A stretch of 64,000 nt of DNA from Muricauda sp. SCSIO 65647 (GCF_021534965.1 NZ_CP091037.1:846501-910500), one strand, 5' to 3'. Positions 26,942 through 36,429 are shown, numbered from the stretch's first letter. Numbers and translations: made by a program. Notes: generated by a model not told the origin, from the sequence alone.

Positions 26942-27523
26942 TTATAAATTTTTCAGCGCCTGTTTAATAATGTCCTCGACGCTTAAGGAGGAATCTTGGC
27001 TCAAAACCTTGTCAACGACCTTTCCAGATTGCCGTCGGGTGAAACCAAGAACCTCTAATGCAGATAACGCTTCTTCTTTGGTTGTATTGTTTGAAGGAAG
27101 GGAAACTTCATCCATATCATAAACTTTCAAAATCTTGTCTTTAAGGTCAACAATTACTCGTTGGGCGGTTTTACCGCCTATACCCTTGATAGCCTGTATG
27201 GTAGCCACATCACCCCCTGCTATGGCATCCCTTATCTGGTCGGGGCTCAGTGATGATAACATCGTTCGGGCAATGCTCGAACCAATGCCCGAGACCGATA
27301 ACAACAATCGAAAGATCTCACGCTCACTGCGCTCGGCGAAACCAAAAAGTGTATGTGAATCTTCCTTTATTTGAAGATGGGTGAAAAGTTTTATGTTCTC
27401 TTCGTCTTTTATTGAGGAAAAAGTATGGAGTGAAATGTTCAAAAAATACCCAACCCCATTGCATTCAATGATAACATAGGTTGGGTTTTTCTCGACCAGT
27501 TTTCCTTTTAGATGGGTAATCAT
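26942..27523 (-). CDS. ruvA: Holliday junction branch migration protein RuvA
   Basis: A 193-residue DNA-binding protein that tetramerises on Holliday junctions and recruits the RuvB motor. It contains the N-terminal OB fold (MITHLKGKLVEKNPTYVIIECNGVGY), two helix-hairpin-helix motifs (LLSVSGIGSSIA and IQAIKGIGGKTAQRVIVDLKD) and a C-terminal RuvB-binding domain. Length is typical. The gene lies between maeB and sprA with short gaps; its partner ruvB is at 38242-39264. Confidence 0.96.
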   Translation of the reverse strand: MITHLKGKLVEKNPTYVIIECNGVGYFLNISLHTFSSIKDEENIKLFTHLQIKEDSHTLFGFAERSEREIFRLLLSVSGIGSSIARTMLSSLSPDQIRDAIAGGDVATIQAIKGIGGKTAQRVIVDLKDKILKVYDMDEVSLPSNNTTKEEALSALEVLGFTRRQSGKVVDKVLSQDSSLSVEDIIKQALKNL

Positions 27524-27571
27524 ACCAGATTGTTGTGTTATTGGTTTGTTGGGTAAATCTCGAAGCGCCTG

Positions 27572-29866
27572 TTACTTTTTCATTTTAGCCTTTTTTCGCT
27601 TTTCGCGCTCTTGTGCATCGACAACGGCCACTGCGGTCATGTTGACCATTTCTTCGACACTTGCACCCAATTGTAGAATATGGGCCGCCTTTCGAAGGCC
27701 GAGCATTATGGGCCCTATGGAGTCTGCATCATGTAGGCCTTTCAAGAGCTTGTAGGTAATGTTCGCCGATTCTAAATTTGGGAATATCAAGGTGTTCGCT
27801 TGTCTGCCCGCCAACTTTGAGAACGGAAAATTGTTCTGGCACAGCTCCTGGTCCAAAGCGAAATCGGTCTGTATCTCGCCATCTACAATAAGCTTTGGAT
27901 ATCTTTCATGGAGTATTTTTACGGCCTCCCTGACCTTATTGGCATGTGGGTGGGTCGAAGAACCGAAGTTCGCATACGATAACAAGGCCACCACTGGCTC
28001 GAACCCGAACGTTGCGGCCAAATTGGCCGTCATCTTAGCAATCTCAGCCAATTCTTCGGCTGTCGGGTCTACATTAATCGAAGTATCTGCCAAAAAAAGT
28101 GGGCCTCGCGGGGTAATCATAATATTGACGGTTGAAGCCTTGGTCACTCCAGAAGCCTTGCCCAGTACCTCAAAAACAGGTCGCAATACTTTCGGATATG
28201 CCCTTGAATTGCCTGAAATCATACCTTCGGCGTCGCCTTCGTGCAGCATCATCGCCCCGAAGTAATTTCTTTTTCCCATGTTGACCCCGGCGCTATATTT
28301 GGTTTCGCCCTTACGTCTTCGAGACTCCCACAACTTGTGTGCATATTTTTTTCTGAGTTCTCGGGTTTCTTCGCCCCGTGGGTCTATGATCGGCACTTCG
28401 GCATCGAAATCAAGCTCTTGCTTCAATCTCTCGATATTGTCTTTATTGCCAAGAAGGATGGGCTTTGCGATGCCTTCGTCATGTGCGATTTGTGCGGCTT
28501 TTAATACATCGAGCACATCTGCTTCTGCAAATACGATACGTTTTGGGTTCACTTTTGCGCGATTGTGCAGCGAGCGCACTATTTTATTGTCATTGCCCGA
28601 GCGCTGGTACAATTCTTCTTCATATTTCTTCCAATCTTGTATGGGTGCCCTTGCCACCCCACTTTCGATAGCCGCTTTGGCCACTGCCGGTGGAATCTTG
28701 GTGATCAACCTCGGATCGAAAGGTTTTGGAATGATATAGTCTTTGCCGAATGTCAAACGGGTAATATCATAGGTGATGTTTACCTGTTCAGGTACTGGTT
28801 CTTTGGCAAGGTCGGCCAATGCCCGAACAGCTGCCATCTTCATTTCTTCGTTGATTTTCGTTGCCCGAACATCTAAAGCACCCCTGAAAATAAATGGAAA
28901 ACCCAGTACATTGTTCACTTGGTTAGGGTGGTCTGATCGGCCCGTCGCCATGATGATGTCACCGCGGGTCTTGCAGGCCAAATTATATTCAATCTCTGGA
29001 TTCGGATTGGCCATGGCAAAAACAATGGGGTTCTTGGCCATTGATTCCAGCATTTTTGGAGAGACGATATCTGCAATCGAAAGCCCAATGAACACATCGG
29101 CATCTTCCATGGCCTGCTCAAGGGTGTCTACCTTTCGGTCTGTGGCAAACTCCAGTTTTTCTTTGGTCAGATTTTCCCGGTCTTTTCGAATTACGCCTTT
29201 GCTATCGAGCATGACCATATTTTCCCTTTTTGCTCCAAAGGCCTTGTACAATCGAGAACATGAAATAGCGGCTGCCCCCGCCCCACTGATCACAATGGTC
29301 ACTTCATCAATCTTCTTTTCTGCCAGCTCAAGGGCATTCAATAGTGCGGCGGCAGAAATGATGGCCGTGCCGTGCTGGTCATCATGCATGACGGGGATAT
29401 CGAGCTCTTCTTTTAAACGACGCTCTATCTCAAATGCTTCCGGTGCCTTGATATCCTCTAGATTGATGCCGCCAAAAGTGGGTGCGATAATTTTGACCGT
29501 CTCTACGAATTTATCTACATCTTCGGTATCTAATTCTATATCGATGCCGTCGATATCGGCAAAAATCTTGAACAAGAGGCTTTTGCCCTCCATGACAGGT
29601 TTTGACGCTTCGGGACCTATATTTCCAAGTCCCAAAACGGCTGTTCCGTTAGAAATTACGGCCACCACGTTTCCTTTGGCCGTGTAGCGATACACCTCTT
29701 CTTTGTTCTTATCGATCTCAAGACATGGCTCTGCCACCCCAGGTGAGTAGGCCAGTGCCAGGTCACGTTGCGTAGAATAGGCCTTGGTGGGCACCATCTT
29801 TATCTTGCCCGGTTGGGGTTTGGCATGATAGACAAGAGCCTCCCGTCTTCTTTTTTCCTTACTCAT
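27572..29866 (-). CDS. maeB: NADP-dependent malic enzyme with phosphotransacetylase-like domain
   Basis: A 764-residue multidomain malic enzyme that oxidatively decarboxylates malate to pyruvate in the cytoplasm. The malic N-terminal domain (about residues 15-160, with SPGVAEPCLEI and MHDDQHGTA) and the NAD(P)-binding domain (about 165-400, VVISGAGAAAISCSRLY) are followed by a region resembling phosphate acetyltransferase (about 430-760, with EADVLDVLKAAQIAHDEGIA and LADTSINVDPTAEELAEI). The fused domain in E. coli MaeB is regulatory and not known to be active. The gene precedes ruvA and sprA on the same strand, an order often seen in Flavobacteriia. A TACCTTTG box lies 21 bases upstream of the ATG but without a well-spaced TTG. 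Confidence 0.95.
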   Translation of the reverse strand: MSKEKRRREALVYHAKPQPGKIKMVPTKAYSTQRDLALAYSPGVAEPCLEIDKNKEEVYRYTAKGNVVAVISNGTAVLGLGNIGPEASKPVMEGKSLLFKIFADIDGIDIELDTEDVDKFVETVKIIAPTFGGINLEDIKAPEAFEIERRLKEELDIPVMHDDQHGTAIISAAALLNALELAEKKIDEVTIVISGAGAAAISCSRLYKAFGAKRENMVMLDSKGVIRKDRENLTKEKLEFATDRKVDTLEQAMEDADVFIGLSIADIVSPKMLESMAKNPIVFAMANPNPEIEYNLACKTRGDIIMATGRSDHPNQVNNVLGFPFIFRGALDVRATKINEEMKMAAVRALADLAKEPVPEQVNITYDITRLTFGKDYIIPKPFDPRLITKIPPAVAKAAIESGVARAPIQDWKKYEEELYQRSGNDNKIVRSLHNRAKVNPKRIVFAEADVLDVLKAAQIAHDEGIAKPILLGNKDNIERLKQELDFDAEVPIIDPRGEETRELRKKYAHKLWESRRRKGETKYSAGVNMGKRNYFGAMMLHEGDAEGMISGNSRAYPKVLRPVFEVLGKASGVTKASTVNIMITPRGPLFLADTSINVDPTAEELAEIAKMTANLAATFGFEPVVALLSYANFGSSTHPHANKVREAVKILHERYPKLIVDGEIQTDFALDQELCQNNFPFSKLAGRQANTLIFPNLESANITYKLLKGLHDADSIGPIMLGLRKAAHILQLGASVEEMVNMTAVAVVDAQEREKRKKAKMKK

Positions 29867-29966
29867 GCAGTGCTTCGATTTGTGGTCAAAGGTAAGGTAT
29901 TCCCAAATTTGGAAAACACCTTTTGCCCCAGTATGAAATCACGATCCTATTTTGTACGTACCGTAC

Positions 29967-31631
29967 TTAAGCATCAAGACTTGTATCCAATTTATCTTTT
30001 GGTAAGTTTAGTCGAATTGCAAAAATGCCCGCAACTATGAAGAACACTCCCGCAAATATTATGGCCCAGGTAGCATCATTGTTCAAAAAGTTCTTGATTA
30101 TGGGTCCGAAACTCACTGTTTGTATCAACATAGGAATCACGATCATCATGTTGACAATTCCCATATAGACCCCCCTACGTTCTTCTGGAATTACCTTTGA
30201 GACCATTGCATACGGTATGCCCATCATAGCTGCCCACCCAATACCGAACAGCACCATTGGGGCGAGTAACAGCCACTTGTTCGCAATAAAAGGCATGCTC
30301 AACATGGCTATACCCGTTAAGAACAGACAGACCACATATACCAACTTTGATCCTATTTTGGCAGCCATGGGCACCAATGCCAGTGCCACTAACATGGTCA
30401 CAAAATTATAGGTTCCGTTCATCAAACCTGCATGACCCAGCGCCTGTTCGGCCAGTGATTGTATCTGCTCGGCAAATGACATGTCTTGTGCGCTGATTTC
30501 AGCACCTCCCCTGAACGATTCCATGATGGAATCAAACCTGGCATTATCTTCATTCGATATTCCATAAAGACTGGTTCGCAGCATGGGCGGCATAAATTGC
30601 CAGTACACGAAAAGGGCATACCATTGAAATAGATATACTGCGGCCAATTTCCATAAAAACCCTGGCATTTCTCCAATGGCCTCTGCCGCTTCCAAAAGTG
30701 GATCCAGCGTATCTCCCAATTTTTGAATGGTGCGATTGTCTGTATTTTTTTTGATAAGACGATAAAGAAAATACAGCCAAAAGAAAGCGTACACCAACAT
30801 TATGACCACCAAAAGGTTGGTATTGTGCCATAATTCTGGAAAGATATTGGCGGTCAGATAACCCAATAATAACGGAACGGAGAAAATGACCAAAAGCACA
30901 CTCAATATCTGTATGATGGGTGCCGGGGTATCTTCATTGTGCCTTTTGATTTCTTGAAGCTCTTCATCTGTTGGTGGGATTTCCGGAGTTTTCCAAACCG
31001 ACCACATTACGGTACCAATTGAGGCCAAAGCCCCTAAAAAGAATGAATAATAAACCCAAGTCGGTATCGATGAGGCACCCTCATTGGCAGCATCGAAAAG
31101 ACCTCCGGTCTCAGGCGTGCTGAACCAGTGTTGAAACATAAAAAGCGATAGGTTGGCCAACGTAATGCCCGCTCCGACGAACAAGCTCTGCATCTGGTAA
31201 CCAAAGGTCAATTGACTGTCTGGCAACTTATCGCCCACAAAGGCCCTATAGGGTTCCATTGCGGTATTGTTACCGGCATCCAAAATCCATAATAATCCGA
31301 CAGCGAACCATAATTCTGGACTAAAGGGAAAAGCGAAAAGACACAAGCTCGCCAGAATGGCCCCAATCAAGAAAAAGGGCTTTCGTCGCCCGCCCCATTT
31401 CGGTGACCATGTCTTATCGGAAATAGCACCGATTATCGGTTGAATCAACAAGCCCGTTACGGGTCCTGCCAAATTGAGCAATGGCAGTTCATCATGGTGG
31501 GCCCCCAAAAATGAGAAAATGGGACTTACGGCAGTCTGTTGCAGACCAAAACTGAATTGGATTCCGAAGAACCCGACGTTCATGTTCCAGATTTGCCAGA
31601 AGCTCAATCTGGGCTTTGTGATTTTTACCAT
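29967..31631 (-). CDS. SLC45-type MFS transporter, probable sugar transporter
   Basis: A 554-residue major facilitator superfamily protein with twelve predicted helices. The motifs GLLIQPIIGAISDKTWSPKWGGRRKPFFLIG and DAGNNTAMEPYRAFVGDKLP are those of the SLC45/GPH sucrose-type and bacterial maltose/trehalose transporter group, and the RGVYMGIVNMMIVIP segment fits the C-terminal half. A long central region (about residues 215-345) between helices 6 and 7 carries an extra charged stretch, EEAAEAIGEMPGFLWK-like in character. It stands alone with about 150 bases free upstream; no sugar utilisation genes are adjacent, so the substrate is inferred from the family only. Confidence 0.88.
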   Translation of the reverse strand: MVKITKPRLSFWQIWNMNVGFFGIQFSFGLQQTAVSPIFSFLGAHHDELPLLNLAGPVTGLLIQPIIGAISDKTWSPKWGGRRKPFFLIGAILASLCLFAFPFSPELWFAVGLLWILDAGNNTAMEPYRAFVGDKLPDSQLTFGYQMQSLFVGAGITLANLSLFMFQHWFSTPETGGLFDAANEGASSIPTWVYYSFFLGALASIGTVMWSVWKTPEIPPTDEELQEIKRHNEDTPAPIIQILSVLLVIFSVPLLLGYLTANIFPELWHNTNLLVVIMLVYAFFWLYFLYRLIKKNTDNRTIQKLGDTLDPLLEAAEAIGEMPGFLWKLAAVYLFQWYALFVYWQFMPPMLRTSLYGISNEDNARFDSIMESFRGGAEISAQDMSFAEQIQSLAEQALGHAGLMNGTYNFVTMLVALALVPMAAKIGSKLVYVVCLFLTGIAMLSMPFIANKWLLLAPMVLFGIGWAAMMGIPYAMVSKVIPEERRGVYMGIVNMMIVIPMLIQTVSFGPIIKNFLNNDATWAIIFAGVFFIVAGIFAIRLNLPKDKLDTSLDA

Positions 31632-31782
31632 GTTCGAGTCAGTTTGTTAGTTGGTTTTTCCATCCATTCCTTAAAATAATGGAAAAGTATTGCCTATCAA
31701 GATAGCATATTTAATGAATGATTGAACAAGATCTGTCCAAAAAACACACAAAAACTGTAACGAAAACGTTTGAAATCGTTAA

Positions 31783-32703
31783 TTACTTTATGAAATCGAT
31801 ATTTCTCTTCAAGCCACTGAACTTGGTACGCTTGACCGCTGATTTTTTGAAGATTTTTTTGAAAACATCCTCTGTGATCTCTTGCCAATCTTTTTTTGTC
31901 ATGGACAACAATTCGGGATGCGGATCAAAAAGTGGCTCTGAGTGCGATTTTGAGAATCGGTTCCAGGGGCATACATCTTGGCAGATATCACAACCGAACA
32001 TCCAATCGTCAAATTGGCCCTTGAACGCCGTGGGAATTTCATTTTTTAACTCAATCGTGAAGTACGAGATACACTTGCTGCCATCGACCACGTAAGGTTC
32101 AACGATTGCTTCGGTAGGGCAGGCATCAATACAGGCCGTGCATGTGCCACAATGATCGGTCACCGGGGTATCGTATTTCAACTCTAAATCGACGATCAGT
32201 TCGGCGATGAAATAGAACGACCCCACCTCTTTGGTCAACAGGTTGGTGTGTTTGCCCATCCATCCCAATCCGCTTTTGGCGGCCCATACCTTATCCAGTA
32301 CTGGTGCAGAATCGACAAAAGCCCGACCATGCACTGCGCCGATTTCCTCCTGAATGAAGTTCAATAAACTTTTCAACTTGTCTTTTATCACAAAGTGATA
32401 ATCGGTGCCATAGGCATATTTAGACACCTTAAGGGTGTTTTGTGGTTGGGTTTCTTTCGGATAATAATTCAACAACAAAGAGATGACCGACTTTGCCCCG
32501 GGCACCAGCTTTGTTGGGTCGAGGCGTTTGTCAAAATGATTTTCCATATACCGCATCTCACCGTGCATGCCATTTTTGAGCCACTTTTCCAATCGGGGAG
32601 CTTCTTCTTCCAAAAACCCGGCCTTTGAAATGCCACATGACAAAAAACCAAGGCGTTTGGCTTCGGTTTTTATAAGATTGGTATGAACTTGCCCATTATT
32701 CAC
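31783..32703 (-). CDS. queG: Epoxyqueuosine reductase QueG
   Basis: A 306-residue cobalamin- and iron-sulfur-dependent enzyme that reduces epoxyqueuosine to queuosine in tRNA, the last step of the pathway. The catalytic Asp is Asp131 in [13 protein letters not shown]. Two 4Fe-4S clusters are bound by [16 protein letters not shown] (Cys185, 188, 191, 195) and by [13 protein letters not shown] (Cys238, 241, 245) with Cys211. The C-terminal HEAT-like extension of some homologues is absent, as is common. The start is a GTG at 32703; no in-frame ATG lies near. It borders the accessory block that continues to ruvB. Confidence 0.95.
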   Translation of the reverse strand: MNNGQVHTNLIKTEAKRLGFLSCGISKAGFLEEEAPRLEKWLKNGMHGEMRYMENHFDKRLDPTKLVPGAKSVISLLLNYYPKETQPQNTLKVSKYAYGTDYHFVIKDKLKSLLNFIQEEIGAVHGRAFVDSAPVLDKVWAAKSGLGWMGKHTNLLTKEVGSFYFIAELIVDLELKYDTPVTDHCGTCTACIDACPTEAIVEPYVVDGSKCISYFTIELKNEIPTAFKGQFDDWMFGCDICQDVCPWNRFSKSHSEPLFDPHPELLSMTKKDWQEITEDVFKKIFKKSAVKRTKFSGLKRNIDFIK

Positions 32704-32758
32704 AATCCGAAGATAGTACTATCTCCAAAATAGCAAACTTCTATCTTCATTTCATAAA

Positions 32759-34126
32759 TTAGGCACTTGGCACTATATTTTGATTCATGTGGAAGAAGTT
32801 TTCTGGATCGTATTTCTTTTTAATGATTCTCAATCTCTCATAATTACCCTTGTAACTTTGTTTAACACGATTTTGACCTTCGTGCATCATAAAATTAACA
32901 TACCCTCCTCCACTGCTATACGGAATCATGGCATCGTAATATTTTCTCGACCAATCTCTAATCACCTTCTTGTCTTTAGGGTCTTCGGATACTCCGATAA
33001 TGACCTGAACCCATCTCACATCGCGATGTGCCCAAGCTGTATCTTCTAAAGCTACTTCATGTGCTTTACCATCGACAGGATACAAATGCATTGTTGACTT
33101 AGCTGTAGGCATCGCATTCGCAAATTTTAGGTGTTCTTTTATACTTTCATCTGTAAGCTCATTCATGTAGTGGCCTTTCCAATACCACTGAAGTCCAGGT
33201 GGGTAAGCCCAATCAAAAAGGCTGTTCAAGGCCGGCAAGGGCATTTCGGTTACCGCATCGAGTATAGGCGGGCCAAATTCTCGTATTGGTTTAAAAACCT
33301 TTTCGACTTCATCCATTGACCCTGTATAACACCAAACAACGCCACAAACTTTTTGATTTCGAAGCGATTCAGGAAATGCTTCTGCATCAGGCACGGTTAA
33401 AAAAGCAAAAAATCCATAGAGATCTTGCGAAGCATTCTTGGTAAAATGGTCATAAAAATTCATCACTTCGTCAGCACTTTCCAAAGGCCAAAGCATGGGG
33501 CCGGCAAATACATTCTTTATCGCAATCAAATTAAACGTGAATGAAACCACAACGCCAAAATTTCCGCCACCACCTCGTAAGGCCCAAAATAAATCTGGGT
33601 TTGTGTTTTTGTTGGCCGTCACAATTTCTCCTGATGCAAGTACGACCTCAGCTTCAATCAGATGGTCGATGGTCAAACCTGCCTTTCTTGTTAAAAACCC
33701 AAGTCCGCCCCCCAATGTCAATCCTGAAATACCTGTGTAACCATTCACACCAATGGGTAAGGCCAGACCATGCTCATGGGTTGCTTTATCAACATCGGCA
33801 AGGGTATTTCCTGGTTCAATTACGGCCCTGAGGCTATCAACATTAACTTGAATGGACTTCATTTCATTCAGGTCAATTACCAAACCATTTTCTACCAATG
33901 CCAAACCGGCACCATTGTGCCCACCCCCTTTAATAGCTATTTCCAAACTGTTATTTTTAGCAAAATGAATGGCCTGTACCACATCATATTTGTTTTTGCA
34001 CTTCACAAATAGTTTTGGCCGTTTGTCTACCATTGCATTATAGATACTTCGCAAAGTATCATATTCAGTATCGGTCGGCAATACAATACGACCATCAATT
34101 TTCTGTGCCAACTTTTCAATTTCCAT
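32759..34126 (-). CDS. FAD-linked oxidase, berberine bridge enzyme-like
   Basis: A 455-residue flavoprotein of the FAD_binding_4 plus BBE type. The FAD domain has IKGGGHNGAG with His70 in the position of the 8-alpha-histidyl FAD link, and GISGLTLGGGLGFLTRKAGL. No Cys occurs at the second attachment site of bicovalent enzymes, so the flavin is probably held by one covalent bond. The C-terminus carries the BBE motif NYERLRIIKKKYDPENFFHMNQNI. Such enzymes oxidise sugars, alcohols or aromatic compounds with oxygen; the substrate is unknown here. No signal peptide is seen. It starts 3 bases after the cupin gene and forms a two-gene unit with it. Confidence 0.88.
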   Translation of the reverse strand: MEIEKLAQKIDGRIVLPTDTEYDTLRSIYNAMVDKRPKLFVKCKNKYDVVQAIHFAKNNSLEIAIKGGGHNGAGLALVENGLVIDLNEMKSIQVNVDSLRAVIEPGNTLADVDKATHEHGLALPIGVNGYTGISGLTLGGGLGFLTRKAGLTIDHLIEAEVVLASGEIVTANKNTNPDLFWALRGGGGNFGVVVSFTFNLIAIKNVFAGPMLWPLESADEVMNFYDHFTKNASQDLYGFFAFLTVPDAEAFPESLRNQKVCGVVWCYTGSMDEVEKVFKPIREFGPPILDAVTEMPLPALNSLFDWAYPPGLQWYWKGHYMNELTDESIKEHLKFANAMPTAKSTMHLYPVDGKAHEVALEDTAWAHRDVRWVQVIIGVSEDPKDKKVIRDWSRKYYDAMIPYSSGGGYVNFMMHEGQNRVKQSYKGNYERLRIIKKKYDPENFFHMNQNIVPSA

Positions 34127-34129
34127 TTT

Positions 34130-34618
34130 CTAATTTTCGCTTTGCATCTTAGAAATTTTTTCCAAAACAAAGTCATTCAGTTTGATCATTTCCTTTTCAG
34201 GACTAAAATCAATAATTATAGCATCTTCATCAACGATAAGCGTGTGACCCGGTGGCATGTAAAAAACTTCTCCCGAAACGATTTGCTCGGTTTGGCCCTC
34301 TTTATTAATGACTCGAATTTTTCCCTTTTCCAAATAGCCCCAATGGGGTACTTGACATAGGTCGTCTTTCAATCCTTTTAAGATTGGAGTAAAATCGGTA
34401 CCAGCTTTTAGCTCATTGATTGCAACTGTCATTCCACCCCAACCATTGACCATGTTGATAATCTTATCTTTAGGAAAATTCTCTTTGGCGATATGTGTTT
34501 GCCCCTCGAACTTGCCTGTTTCAAGTACTACCTTTTGTGACCTTAGGTTCGATCCAACCAAAATTATCATTGCTATTGTAAATAGGGTTGTCGTTTTTCT
34601 GGTTTGTCTTTTTTTCAT
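34130..34618 (-). CDS. Exported cupin-fold protein
   Basis: A 162-residue protein with an N-terminal hydrophobic segment (about residues 10-25, ending GSNLRSQ) that looks like a signal peptide. The core has a cupin pattern: VPHWGYLEKGKIRVI followed by GEVFYMPPGHTLIVDEDA, with one His in the first motif and one in the second. It is not a recognised enzyme. It is transcribed with the FAD-linked oxidase, and the region upstream has an 18-base palindrome (34654-34671). Metal binding or small-molecule binding is possible; the function is not known. Confidence 0.75.
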   Translation of the reverse strand: MKKRQTRKTTTLFTIAMIILVGSNLRSQKVVLETGKFEGQTHIAKENFPKDKIINMVNGWGGMTVAINELKAGTDFTPILKGLKDDLCQVPHWGYLEKGKIRVINKEGQTEQIVSGEVFYMPPGHTLIVDEDAIIIDFSPEKEMIKLNDFVLEKISKMQSEN

Positions 34619-34653
34619 CTTTGTCTTGGCTCTAGTTAAAAATGTTCTAGCGA

Positions 34654-34671
34654 ATACAGTATATGCTGTAT
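34654..34671. promoter_or_regulatory. Candidate operator palindrome upstream of the cupin-oxidase unit
   Basis: ATACAG (34654-34659) and CTGTAT (34666-34671) are inverted around TATATG. It lies 36 bases upstream of the cupin start, between that gene and the end of the first AraC-type regulator. Size and position suit a dimeric repressor or activator. No T tract follows, so it is not a terminator. Confidence 0.4.
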
Positions 34672-34772
34672 CCTAATATTTACATCTTAAAACTACACTG
34701 TCAATAAAACCGCAACTGTCAGAATTGTTCCAAATGTTGAAACTTTTTTGACTCTCTGATAAAATTCCAAGA

Positions 34773-35846
34773 CTATCGAGCTGCTTTACCAAAAACATTG
34801 GGCAGTACATCAAATCGTTTACGAAAAACCCGAGTGAAATAGGTAGGGCTATTGAAACCACAATCGTAGGCCACTTCCGCTACGGTCTTTTCACCCGTTT
34901 TTAATGCCCTTATAGCTTTTTTCAGTCGGAATTCAGTAAGTATTTTGTTTGGACTGAGGCCAGTTAAAGCTTGCATCTTTCTGTGCAATTGTGTTTTACT
35001 CAGTCCAAATTCTTGTCGAAAATTTTCGGTTTTGAATGAGGCATCATTAAAATTTGATTCCAGTATTTTATCTAACCGTTCAAGTACGGAATAACCTGAA
35101 TCATCAAAAAAAACTACGACATCAGAATCAGTAGACACTTTTTTGTTGGTCAATTCGACAGTATTTTTAGTGGGTAAATCGATAAAGATTTTTCCGTTAT
35201 TCCCCAATCTAGAAAGTACCCTGACCACTTTTTTGGTCTCCCCGAACAAATCATTGCTATGTTCATCTACCGGTTTTCCTGTAGCAATACCAAAACTGAA
35301 TTCGAGTTTTCCCTCTAAAGCTTTGAGCATAATATGAATTTCAAGAGCGCACACAACGGCATCATGGGCATCAATAAAGGAAGTCATGATACTTTGCTTG
35401 GGCAATTTTACAATACTACCCTTGTTTTTCTTTACAATCGCTATCAATTTGGATTTCCATGCCTCTGAATTTTTTGAAAAATCAACTATGTCAACAAGTA
35501 CCAGTGTTCGATAACCACTATCTATATCACCTGATAGTGTCAATGCCAGATCTTGCTCATTTTGTAGACCCTCACCCATGAATGGCAGAAATTCATTTTC
35601 TGTTGAGACTTCAATGACATTGCAAGCTCCTACACCATGGGCCTCCTTATGACTTTCAACACATGCTTTCCTATTCGGGCTCTCCATCAAACAAAAAATG
35701 GCTCCTTGTTCCAGATTCAGATAATACCGCTTGTACACTAGGCCATGTTTGTTCTGAACGGCCACATCCCGCAAATGCCCTTTGTATGCATCTTCTTCGG
35801 TAAATGCATCATCTTCAATTTTATGAAAATCCATGAATAAAGGCAT
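34773..35846 (-). CDS. AraC-type regulator with DUF4242 and cyclase-like domains, copy 1
   Basis: A 357-residue cytoplasmic protein in three parts. Residues 1-82 are a DUF4242 domain (family of the nickel-binding protein SCO4226), with MPLFMDFHKI, IFCLMESPN and HKEAHGVGACNVIEV. Residues 112-235 resemble a class III nucleotide cyclase: LVLVDIVDFSK keeps the first metal Asp, but the canonical GDG loop is replaced by KQSIMTSF, so catalysis is unlikely. Residues 255-352 are an AraC-family DNA-binding domain (FGLSKTQLHRKMQALTGLSPN, VAYDCGFNSPTYFTRVFRKRF). It lies between the cupin-oxidase pair and the secreted DUF4242 gene; its likely targets are neighbours, which is inference. A paralogue with the same architecture is at 36460-37560. 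Confidence 0.85.
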   Translation of the reverse strand: MPLFMDFHKIEDDAFTEEDAYKGHLRDVAVQNKHGLVYKRYYLNLEQGAIFCLMESPNRKACVESHKEAHGVGACNVIEVSTENEFLPFMGEGLQNEQDLALTLSGDIDSGYRTLVLVDIVDFSKNSEAWKSKLIAIVKKNKGSIVKLPKQSIMTSFIDAHDAVVCALEIHIMLKALEGKLEFSFGIATGKPVDEHSNDLFGETKKVVRVLSRLGNNGKIFIDLPTKNTVELTNKKVSTDSDVVVFFDDSGYSVLERLDKILESNFNDASFKTENFRQEFGLSKTQLHRKMQALTGLSPNKILTEFRLKKAIRALKTGEKTVAEVAYDCGFNSPTYFTRVFRKRFDVLPNVFGKAAR

Positions 35847-35898
35847 CCGTACTAAATGGATTGAGGTTAATCAGTTTAATTTAAGAAAATAAATTACT

Positions 35899-35931
35899 GA
35901 TTAAAAAACCGAGGTGCCTGACTTCGGTTTT
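35899..35931 (-). terminator. Intrinsic terminator after the secreted DUF4242 gene
   Basis: AAAACCGAGGT (35905-35915) pairs with ACTTCGGTTTT (35921-35931), 11 bp with one G-U pair and a 5-base loop; on the minus strand it ends in TTTTTTAATC. It lies 30 bases past the stop at 35961 and isolates that gene from the AraC-type regulator that follows. Confidence 0.78.
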
Positions 35932-35960
35932 GATGTAGTGAATGACTCTCTTTCTGACGG

Positions 35961-36362
35961 TTATTCGTTAGCGGTAGCGGGACTTATTTTCGTTGACATT
36001 TCTTGTACCGAATTCACAGGAAAGCCCCCTTTTTCGGCATGTTCCCGAATCAAATCTTGGCTTTCGGCTTTGTAGACACAATACACCTTATCATCGGTCA
36101 CATAGCTGTGCAACCACTCTATTCCGGCTCCCATTTCTTTCAACACTGAACATGATTTTTGGGAGATGCCTTTAAGTTCTTCAGCGGTCAATTGCCCCGC
36201 ATTGGGAATTTCACGTTCGATCAAATACGTTTTCATTGTGGTTTTTTCATTTTTTGCCTTTGCCATTTTGGTGTAGATCACTTCTTGTTCTTGGGCATTG
36301 ACCGCCCCGTGAAAAAAAAGACATCCCAGAAGGGCTGCCATCAATACATTACATTTTTTCAT
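35961..36362 (-). CDS. Exported DUF4242 (nickel-binding-like) protein
   Basis: A 133-residue protein with a signal peptide (residues 1-23, AVNAQ) and a DUF4242 domain at about 43-125: TYLIEREIPNAGQLTAEEL, GIEWLHSYVTDDKVYCVYKA and IREHAEKGGFPVNSVQEM. The His in REHAEKGG matches the conserved His of the family (HKEAHG and HDRAHG in the two regulators). The homologue SCO4226 of Streptomyces binds nickel, so metal binding is plausible but unproven. It sits between two regulators carrying the same domain and has one copy of the AAAAATGGTTCA box 83 bases upstream. A TAGTTTTG -7-like box lies at 36391-36398. Confidence 0.82.
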   Translation of the reverse strand: MKKCNVLMAALLGCLFFHGAVNAQEQEVIYTKMAKAKNEKTTMKTYLIEREIPNAGQLTAEELKGISQKSCSVLKEMGAGIEWLHSYVTDDKVYCVYKAESQDLIREHAEKGGFPVNSVQEMSTKISPATANE

Positions 36363-36429
36363 GATTTAGCTTTTAAGGATTTAACTTCCTCAAAACTAAA
36401 TTGCTACGCCATAGAAAAATAGTACTCCC

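Noticed and set aside
28773-29687. A 304-codon open frame on the plus strand inside maeB
   Set aside because: It is antisense to a full-length, well conserved malic enzyme; its translation is Ser/Ala/Thr-rich low complexity with no family features, typical of a shadow frame.
32101-32170. Clustered cysteines as a separate ferredoxin gene
   Set aside because: They are the 4Fe-4S binding motifs within queG.
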